DNA of 30,753 bases, from positions 1 to 30,753 of the IMG/VR virus record IMGVR_UViG_3300009164_000231, one strand, 5' to 3'. Under the pieces are notes generated by a model. That model did not search any database. It saw only the letters and a program-made list of their open reading frames with translations, and was not told where the DNA came from. Below, piece after piece: positions 25,535 to 30,753 of this stretch (position 1 is its first letter; each line of letters starts with the position of its first letter). A program made the translations under genes and the position numbers. The stretch comes from a virus.

Positions 25535-26131
25535 ATGAAAGGACTTTTAATAGAAACAAAATTATTTGAGGGAAAAGTACAAGAAGATGAAGGTGGAAGA
25601 ACCATTGTTAAAGGTATTCTACAAAGAGCTGGTGCTGAAAATCAAAACGGAAGAATTTATCCGAAAGAAATCCTAATGAGAGAAGCTAAGAAGTATGAGG
25701 TATTCATTAAAGAGCGTAGAGCATTAGGTGAATTAGACCATCCGGATTCTACTGTAATTAACTTAAAGAATGTTTCTCACAATATTAGAGAGATTCATTG
25801 GGACGGTGATGATTTATGTGGAACTGTTGAAGTTCTATCTACTCCATCTGGTAACATCTTAAAAGAATTATTAAAAGCTGGTATCCTATTAGGTATTTCA
25901 TCAAGAGGTATGGGTTCTACTCGTAACTTATCTGGAAACAAAGTAGAGGTACAAGAAGATTTTGAATTGATTGGTTGGGATTTTGTATCTAACCCATCTA
26001 CACATGGTGCATTTATGGTACCTGTAAACGAATCGGTTAATAGAGGTTTACAACAAATAGGAACTGATGTTTGCGGAGACTTCTGTAAAGCACAAGACTT
26101 AATGAGAGAAATAATAACTGAAATAGCATAA
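25535..26131 (+). CDS. Prohead core protein protease (T4 gp21-like)
   Basis: A 198-residue serine-type maturation protease (T4 gp21 family). It is built into the prohead core, cleaves scaffold and capsid N-termini after [LI]xE, and destroys itself. Visible landmarks are GELDHP with candidate catalytic H69, GISSRGMG with candidate nucleophile S122 or S123, and GWDFVSNPSTHGAF. Near the N-terminus, KLFE/GKV (E12/G13) fits a self-cleavage site. Three small genes separate it from portal, unlike T4. The following gene starts two bases after its stop. Confidence 0.92.
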   Translation: MKGLLIETKLFEGKVQEDEGGRTIVKGILQRAGAENQNGRIYPKEILMREAKKYEVFIKERRALGELDHPDSTVINLKNVSHNIREIHWDGDDLCGTVEVLSTPSGNILKELLKAGILLGISSRGMGSTRNLSGNKVEVQEDFELIGWDFVSNPSTHGAFMVPVNESVNRGLQQIGTDVCGDFCKAQDLMREIITEIA

Positions 26132-26133
26132 TA

Positions 26134-26679
26134 ATGGCAAAGAACTTTGATATATACGATTTCGTACACAACAATAAGATAACCTTAAAAGTTGATGGCA
26201 ATAAAGGAACTACTGTAGCGAAAGCATACAATGATATCCGTAAAACTAACTTGAAAGAAGTAAAAATAGTTAATGGTAAATTCAGTTTAGCTGAAAACTT
26301 AGAAGATAGAAAATTATCAAATGAAGTTAAAAAACACTTCTTAGAGATTATTTCTACTTACAATACTTTCCAAGACCAAATGAGAAGACAATCTGATTTG
26401 ACTGAAGTTGCAAATACTTTAGGTGCTATCGTTGAGGCTGCAAAAGAAATGACATTAAGAGAAAGCGGTGATTGGTTTGATGCAGTGACTGTAAAAAGAA
26501 ATATGACTGAATTAGATAAGTTAGGTAAATCGTTTGATAAGTTTGCTGTTGAAGCAAACTCAATGGATGAAAGATTACATTCTTTATATGAAGATATGGG
26601 TCACATCTTAAATCGTTACTATGAAATCGCTGATATCTCTGTAGATACAATGAAAGAAAGATTAGGTAAAAAGAAATAA
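26134..26679 (+). CDS. Helical head-module protein of unknown function
   Basis: A 181-residue protein starting MAKNFDIYDFVHNNKITL. A short beta-rich N-terminal part (residues 1-50) is followed by long amphipathic helices to the end, without catalytic motif, signal peptide or membrane segment. It sits between the protease and scaffold genes with 2-nt gaps on each side, so it is cotranscribed with them. Its position matches that of small prohead core proteins (gp67/gp68) in T4, though they lie before gp21 there. I see no sequence similarity to them; the function is unknown. Confidence 0.7.
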   Translation: MAKNFDIYDFVHNNKITLKVDGNKGTTVAKAYNDIRKTNLKEVKIVNGKFSLAENLEDRKLSNEVKKHFLEIISTYNTFQDQMRRQSDLTEVANTLGAIVEAAKEMTLRESGDWFDAVTVKRNMTELDKLGKSFDKFAVEANSMDERLHSLYEDMGHILNRYYEIADISVDTMKERLGKKK

Positions 26680-26681
26680 TT

Positions 26682-27515
26682 ATGATTCGTTTAGGTGGTT
26701 TAATATCGCAAAAAGCATTTGGTAAATTTGAAATGGGTAAAGTAATTTCAAATCCATTTGCAACGGCATTCATTAAAGAAGGTGAAGGTGAAGACCATGA
26801 AGTTTCTATGGCAAACAATTCATTGGATACCATTATTAAAATGGCAACTGAATTGAAAGCTAAAATGGGAGAAAACGAAAAGGATATTCCTGCTTGGATT
26901 CAAGACCATATTACTAACGCAGCTAATTTTATTTCACAAGCATCAACTAACTATCACGAATACGGAACAAACGAATCGGTAAATGAAGGAGCTGGTAGAG
27001 AAGCAATGGGAATTGCTAAATTTACTGGTACTCGTGCAATTGCAGTACAAAAATTTATAGATGATTTTAATTTGAACGCTAAAAAGCTTTTTAACTTTAT
27101 AGCTAAAGGAAAATTAAAAGATAGAATGGACTTTGCAACAGCAATAAGTGGAACACGTGGTAACAAATATCAAGGTAATTTTGTAGGTATGTTCGGAGAA
27201 GGTACACTAAACGAAGATTCTGAAACAAAGAGATTGGAAATGCTAATTAAAAACTTGGAAGAAACAAATAAACTATTAGTACAACAACTTAAAGATAATA
27301 AAAGTTTAGCAAATAATAAAAAAGAAAATATTAAAAAATCAATAGTACTAAACTTAGATTTAATTAACTATTATAAAAAATGGTTAAAGGATTATCAATC
27401 AGCTGCAAACGAATCATTAGTAAACGAAGACGGCCCTTGTTGGAAAGGATATAAGCAAGTTGGTATGAAAGATAAGGGTGGCAAGCAAGTTCCTAATTGT
27501 GTTCCAAATAAATAA
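26682..27515 (+). CDS. Head-module protein ending in a conserved Cys-Trp/Asn-Cys tail
   Basis: A 277-residue protein with three parts: an N-terminal segment containing DIPAWIQDHITNAANF (about residues 66-82), a central basic helical region, and a C-terminal tail GPCWKGYKQVGMKDKGG then VPNCVP. That tail (CW-GY-G-K-KGG-VPNC) recurs, to my recollection, at the ends of many unrelated phage virion proteins. The function is unknown; the paired Cys residues could bind metal or form a small knuckle. The last gene of the run beginning at the portal; a long leader region follows before the scaffold gene. Confidence 0.7.
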   Translation: MIRLGGLISQKAFGKFEMGKVISNPFATAFIKEGEGEDHEVSMANNSLDTIIKMATELKAKMGENEKDIPAWIQDHITNAANFISQASTNYHEYGTNESVNEGAGREAMGIAKFTGTRAIAVQKFIDDFNLNAKKLFNFIAKGKLKDRMDFATAISGTRGNKYQGNFVGMFGEGTLNEDSETKRLEMLIKNLEETNKLLVQQLKDNKSLANNKKENIKKSIVLNLDLINYYKKWLKDYQSAANESLVNEDGPCWKGYKQVGMKDKGGKQVPNCVPNK

Positions 27516-27559
27516 ATTCTAAAGAAAAGTATAGTTTTTTTACGTTTTGTAAAATTTTA

Positions 27560-27569
27560 TATATTTATT
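27560..27569 (+). promoter_or_regulatory. Late-promoter-like box (TATATTTATT)
   Basis: One mismatch from the recurrent box. It lies 145 nt before the scaffold start, far more than at the other genes. Confidence 0.45.
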
Positions 27570-27663
27570 CTTAATAATAACCTATTAATTTAGGTTTTTC
27601 TATTGGTAAATGAATACTCTCGTTCTATGAGAAGTGACCAAAACGCCAATCAAAAACATACAT

Positions 27664-27689
27664 TGAAGTCCACAAATTTAATGACTTCA
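27664..27689 (+). repeat. Inverted repeat in the scaffold gene leader
   Basis: TGAAGTC at 27664-27670 pairs with GACTTCA at 27683-27689 around a 12-nt loop, ending 25 nt before the scaffold start codon. It is not followed by a T-run, so it is not a terminator; it might shape ribosome access. Confidence 0.4.
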
Positions 27690-27714
27690 GAAATCCGATA
27701 AATAAGGAAAACAA

Positions 27715-28833
27715 ATGGCAAGTTCAAAATTGTTGAAAGAAGCAATTGCTGATGCTAAAGCTGTACGTGAAACTGCTATCGCTAATGCTAAAATCGCACT
27801 AGAAGAAGCATTTACTCCTCGTTTACAATCTATCTTATCTCAAAAATTACAAGCCGAAATGGAAGGTGATGAAGAAGATACGGAAGATGCAGTAAATGAA
27901 GATAATGATACTTCAAGTGAAATAGCTAAAGGTGATAACAAACAACCTGCAGATAAAGCAAATTCAGCACAAACTGACCTAAGTGGAATCTCTAAACAAT
28001 CTGGTGAGCCAGGTAGCGAAGGTGAAGAAACTAAAGTTAAAGACCTTACTGAAGGCGAAGATGAGTTTGGTGCAGAAGAAGAAATTCCTGCAGAAGAACC
28101 AGCAGCTATGGAAGGTGAAGACATGGCTCCAGAAATGGACATGGATGCAGATGACGAAGATGAGTTAGATTTAGAATCTATCATCAGAGAGTTAGAAGCA
28201 CAAATCGCAGGTGAAGAAAGTGAGGAAGAAATTCCTGCTGAAGCACCAGCTATGGAAGGTGAAGAAGCGCCGGTTGAAGAACCAGTAGCAGCTGAACCAA
28301 CTGAAGCACCAGCAGTAGAGGGTGAAGACCCAGCTATGGCTGATGATGAAATTGACTTAGACGAGATTCTAAGAGAAATGGGATACGGAGAAGATGAAGC
28401 TGAAGAAGAAAAAGCTGACGATGCAACTGAAACTCAGGCTAAAATGGAATCATTACAGTCTGAATTAGAAGAAGCATTAGCAGTAATTAAATCTTTAAAA
28501 GGAACAATCAACGAAGTAAACCTTTTAAACGCTAAATTACTTTACACAAACAAATTGTTCAGAAGTTATAACCTAACTAACGAACAAAAAGTTAAAGTTG
28601 TAGAAAATTTAGACAGAACTTCTAACGTAAGAGAAGTTAAATTAGTTTACGCAACACTTTCTGAATCAATGAAATTCACAGGAACTGAAAGAAAAGTAGC
28701 TCAAGTTAAAAAGAACATTACCGAAGGTATTGCTTCTAAGGCTCAAGCTTCAACAGCTCCTAAAAAAGAAATTATTTCTGAAAGTAATGAATTAGCAAAT
28801 CGCTTTAAGCAATTAGCTGGTATCATAAAATAA
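27715..28833 (+). CDS. Prohead core scaffolding protein (T4 gp22-like)
   Basis: A 372-residue acidic protein between the protease module and the capsid gene, the place of gp22 in T4. Residues 1-50 are helical, a long Glu/Asp/Ala/Pro-rich stretch (about 50-245) is probably disordered, and the C-terminal 120 residues are helical with a LANRFKQLAGI end as in related phages. Scaffold proteins of this type form the prohead core, bind the capsid protein through the C-terminus and are degraded by gp21. LLKE/AIAD at 6-13 fits a gp21 site. The repeated acidic segments (PAEEPAAMEGE, PAEAPAMEGEE) show internal repetition. The assignment is by position and composition more than by motif. Confidence 0.8.
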   Translation: MASSKLLKEAIADAKAVRETAIANAKIALEEAFTPRLQSILSQKLQAEMEGDEEDTEDAVNEDNDTSSEIAKGDNKQPADKANSAQTDLSGISKQSGEPGSEGEETKVKDLTEGEDEFGAEEEIPAEEPAAMEGEDMAPEMDMDADDEDELDLESIIRELEAQIAGEESEEEIPAEAPAMEGEEAPVEEPVAAEPTEAPAVEGEDPAMADDEIDLDEILREMGYGEDEAEEEKADDATETQAKMESLQSELEEALAVIKSLKGTINEVNLLNAKLLYTNKLFRSYNLTNEQKVKVVENLDRTSNVREVKLVYATLSESMKFTGTERKVAQVKKNITEGIASKAQASTAPKKEIISESNELANRFKQLAGIIK

Positions 28834-28857
28834 TAATCCATAAAAAAATAAATAAAA

Positions 28858-30513
28858 ATGGCAAATTTTGATTTAAGCAAACTTATGGAAGGCAAGAACC
28901 CACAAGCGGTAATGTTGGCTGAAACACGTCAATTGAAAAGCAAATGGGAGAAAACAGGTCTTCTTGAAGGTATGAAAGATAGAGACCAACACTCTATGGC
29001 AGTTCTATTAGAGAACCAAGCTAAACAATTGTTGGATGAGGCAACTCAAACAGGTACATCATCAGGATCAGAAGAATGGTCTGGTGTTGCTTTACCTTTA
29101 GTAAGAAGAATCTTCGGAGAAATCGCATCTAAGGAATTCGTTAGTGTTCAACCAATGAACCTTCCTTCAGGTCTTATTTTCTTCTTAGACTTCAAATATG
29201 GTTCTTCTCAAGGTGCACAAGGACAATTCGCTGGTAAATCACTTTTTGGTGGTACTAACGTAACTGGTTCAGCAGCTAACTTCGGTAGAACTGACGCAGC
29301 AATAGGTGGTTTATATGGTGAAGGACGTTATGGCTATTCAGTAAATGATGCAGTTTCTGCAGCAGCAACTGGTAAAGCAAATGCAACAGTAGCTAACACA
29401 TTCTCATCAGCATCTGCAACATGGTCTGATGTTGGATTTGATGCATCTTTATCTGCATCTGTAGCAGCTGGTGACATTGTTAAATTAACAATTGCAAAAG
29501 CTAGTATTTCTACTACTGCTGACACTGAAGCAGTTCGTTCATTCGCTGTAAACAACGCAGCTGTTGCTTCTCAAATTGGTCAATTCAACTATGTATCTGG
29601 TACAAATGTTGTATTGTTCGTTTCTGCATCTGATATAACTGATTTCTATACGACTGGTGGTGAGACTATCACTGTAACTTATTCTGAAGTTCCTGTAGCT
29701 TACGATAGAGGTGATTTCGAAGATTCAACTGCAAACTCTGCTGGTAACACAACAACTGCATTGGATATTCCTGAAATCGATCTTGAATTAAAATCAGAGG
29801 CTATCGTTGCTAAGACTCGTAAGTTGAAAGCAGTATGGACTCCTGAATTAGCACAAGATTTGAATGCATATCATTCAATCGATGCTGAAGCTGAATTAAC
29901 TTCTATGTTATCTGATTATATCTCTTTAGAGATTGATTTAGAAATCTTAGATATGTTAAAATCAAACGCTTTGACTACTGAATACTGGTCTACAACTGTA
30001 GGTGAGGAATATGTACAAGGTGCTTGGTCTAATATCGGTGGTTCTTCAAATGCATACACAAAGAATGCATGGTTTCAAACTTTAGGTGTTAAATTGAACA
30101 AAGTATCTAACAAGATTCATCAATTAACATTAAGAGGTGGTGCTAACTTTATCGTTGCTTCTCCTGATGTTTGTACTGTTTTAGAATCAATTCCTGGATT
30201 CGTTGTAAATGCAGATAAAGATGCAATGCAGTTCGCTGCTGGTGTTACTGCAGTTGGTTCTATGAGTAATAGATACACAGTTTACAAAAACCCTTACATG
30301 ACTTCTAACGAAATCTTGATGGGTTATAGAGGTAACAACTTCTTAGAGACTGGTGCTGTTTACGCTCCATATGTACCATTGATTATGACTCCATTAGTGT
30401 ATGACCCTCAAAACTTTACGCCAAGACGCGGAGTAATGACGAGATACGCTAAGAAGATGGTCCGCCCTGAGTACTATGGAAAAATCTACATCAAAGATTT
30501 AAGCGCTATTTAA
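28858..30513 (+). CDS. Major capsid protein (T4 gp23-like)
   Basis: A 551-residue HK97-fold capsid subunit. The N-terminal 61 residues form the scaffold-interacting delta segment; QLLDE/ATQTG (E61/A62) fits gp21 cleavage as in T4 gp23. The core signatures are VQPMNLPSG and LDFKYG after the cleavage site, TRKLKAVWTPELAQDL with SIDAEAEL, and the C-terminal PRRGVMTRYAKKM. A Ser/Ala/Thr-rich stretch at about 160-285 occupies the place of an insertion domain exposed on the capsid surface. The codon choice is visibly less AT-extreme than in neighbours, as expected for a very highly expressed gene. It lies 24 nt after the scaffold gene and ends before a strong terminator. Confidence 0.95.
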   Translation: MANFDLSKLMEGKNPQAVMLAETRQLKSKWEKTGLLEGMKDRDQHSMAVLLENQAKQLLDEATQTGTSSGSEEWSGVALPLVRRIFGEIASKEFVSVQPMNLPSGLIFFLDFKYGSSQGAQGQFAGKSLFGGTNVTGSAANFGRTDAAIGGLYGEGRYGYSVNDAVSAAATGKANATVANTFSSASATWSDVGFDASLSASVAAGDIVKLTIAKASISTTADTEAVRSFAVNNAAVASQIGQFNYVSGTNVVLFVSASDITDFYTTGGETITVTYSEVPVAYDRGDFEDSTANSAGNTTTALDIPEIDLELKSEAIVAKTRKLKAVWTPELAQDLNAYHSIDAEAELTSMLSDYISLEIDLEILDMLKSNALTTEYWSTTVGEEYVQGAWSNIGGSSNAYTKNAWFQTLGVKLNKVSNKIHQLTLRGGANFIVASPDVCTVLESIPGFVVNADKDAMQFAAGVTAVGSMSNRYTVYKNPYMTSNEILMGYRGNNFLETGAVYAPYVPLIMTPLVYDPQNFTPRRGVMTRYAKKMVRPEYYGKIYIKDLSAI

Positions 30514-30575
30514 TAAATAGTTTTTGAATTAATGATTGGATAATTCTAATAATCTTAGATATAATCTATAAAATT

Positions 30576-30605
30576 GGGAGGGAAGAAATTCTCTCCCTTT
30601 TTTTT
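30576..30605 (+). terminator. Strong intrinsic terminator after the capsid gene
   Basis: GGGAG at 30576-30580 pairs with CTCCC at 30593-30597, extended by a G-U pair and GAA/TTC around a GAAA tetraloop, then eight T residues. This is the classic form and the strongest terminator in the window. Confidence 0.9.
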
Positions 30606-30631
30606 GCTCTTTTGGGTTTCTTAAACATTCT

Positions 30632-30641
30632 TATATTTATA
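30632..30641 (+). promoter_or_regulatory. Late-promoter-like TATATTTATA box
   Basis: Exact copy of the recurrent box, 23 nt before the gene that starts at 30665, and placed after the capsid terminator, where a fresh promoter is needed. Confidence 0.55.
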
Positions 30642-30664
30642 GGTAGAAAACAAATTAAAATAAA

Positions 30665-30753
30665 ATGGGACAACAAAAAGGAAATCCAACACCATCGTAT
30701 CAAAATCAGGCATACGAAACATTAAGACCAAATACTAATGCTAGAATCAATAG
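30665..30753 (+). CDS. Start of an unknown virion gene (3'-partial)
   Basis: ATG at 30665 opens a frame of 29 codons that runs off the window, beginning MGQQKGNPTPSYQNQAYETL. Gln/Asn/Pro-rich and not recognisable at this length. The late-type box 23 nt upstream and the preceding terminator support a real start. In T4 the vertex protein gene 24 follows gp23, but nothing visible here supports that identity. Confidence 0.6.
   Translation, partial: MGQQKGNPTPSYQNQAYETLRPNTNARIN

Larger units (their letters stand above)
27516..27714 (+). promoter_or_regulatory. Structured leader of the scaffold/capsid operon
   Basis: A 199-bp non-coding gap. It holds a TATATTTATT box at 27560-27569, a small hairpin AACCTA/TAGGTT at 27579-27596 directly after it, an imperfect inverted repeat around 27616-27635, and a 7-bp stem TGAAGTC/GACTTCA at 27664-27689. 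If transcription starts just after the box, the mRNA has an unusually long leader of roughly 140 nt beginning with a hairpin. No convincing ORF longer than six codons was seen in it. Confidence 0.5.

Noticed and set aside
27610-27630. Six-codon ORF in the scaffold leader as a regulatory peptide
   Set aside because: Such short ORFs are expected by chance; no repeat of a regulatory amino acid codon is present.
27697-27704. GATAAATA as a T4-type late promoter for the scaffold gene
   Set aside because: It lies 10 nt before the start codon, too close for a -10 box with a usable leader, and differs from TATAAATA at the first base.
27840-28184. 114-codon Ser-rich - strand ORF
   Set aside because: Complement of the Glu/Asp-rich scaffold repeats; composition is an artefact of reading GAA/GAT codons backwards.

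Overview
This window reads as part of the genome of a T4-like (straight-tailed, contractile) bacteriophage, probably infecting a member of the Bacteroidota (Flavobacteriia-like). The T4-like assignment rests on recognisable homologues of the T4 core: primase (gp61), the Mre11/Rad50-type recombination nuclease (gp47/gp46), terminase large subunit (gp17), portal (gp20), prohead protease (gp21), scaffold (gp22) and major capsid protein (gp23), in nearly T4 order. The host inference rests on two promoters matching the Bacteroidota consensus (TTTG, 20 nt, TAnnTTTG), strongly AT-rich DNA, and A-rich leaders without Shine-Dalgarno sequences. All genes but one lie on the + strand. No tRNA, rRNA, CRISPR array or insertion sequence was seen.

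Layout. (1) 1-4343 is a replication and recombination block: a small unknown protein, a DnaG-type primase behind a host-like promoter, and a single 1047-residue polypeptide fusing an Mre11-like nuclease to a Rad50-like ATPase, closed by a good intrinsic terminator. (2) 4333-4596 holds a short ribbon-helix-helix protein on the - strand plus the leader of the next gene. (3) 4597-12535 encodes a 2517-residue tail-fibre-like protein and its assembly chaperone; the fibre gene carries a 135-codon mini-intein-like Hint segment near its 3' end. (4) 12589-16706 is a sugar-transfer cassette: a three-domain protein (GT4-like, methyltransferase, GT25-like) and a relative of the AAH/TibC protein O-heptosyltransferases. 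It has its own host-like promoter and is flanked by two paralogous small coiled-coil genes. (5) 16743-19145 encodes a two-enzyme fusion (NMNAT-like nucleotidyltransferase plus a putative ligase-like KxDG domain). (6) 19197-30513 is the packaging and head module: a putative small terminase, gp17, gp20, several small virion or prohead proteins of unknown function, gp21, gp22 and gp23, ended by a strong terminator. A new gene starts at 30665 and runs off the window.

How it fits together. A recurring box, consensus TATATTTATA, lies in the leaders of most virion genes. It differs from the host -7 element mainly by having A where the host box has G, so it is a good candidate for the phage late promoter; the primase and glycosyltransferase operons use the unmodified host-like promoter instead. 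gp21-type cleavage sites ([LI]xE before A or G) can be seen in gp21, gp22, gp23 and in the two-enzyme fusion, hinting that the fusion is packaged into the head and cut there. The sugar-transfer cassette next to a very large Ser/Thr/Asn/Gly-rich fibre suggests O-glycosylation of the virion or of a host surface protein. Functions taken from motifs are marked as such; no database search could be run.
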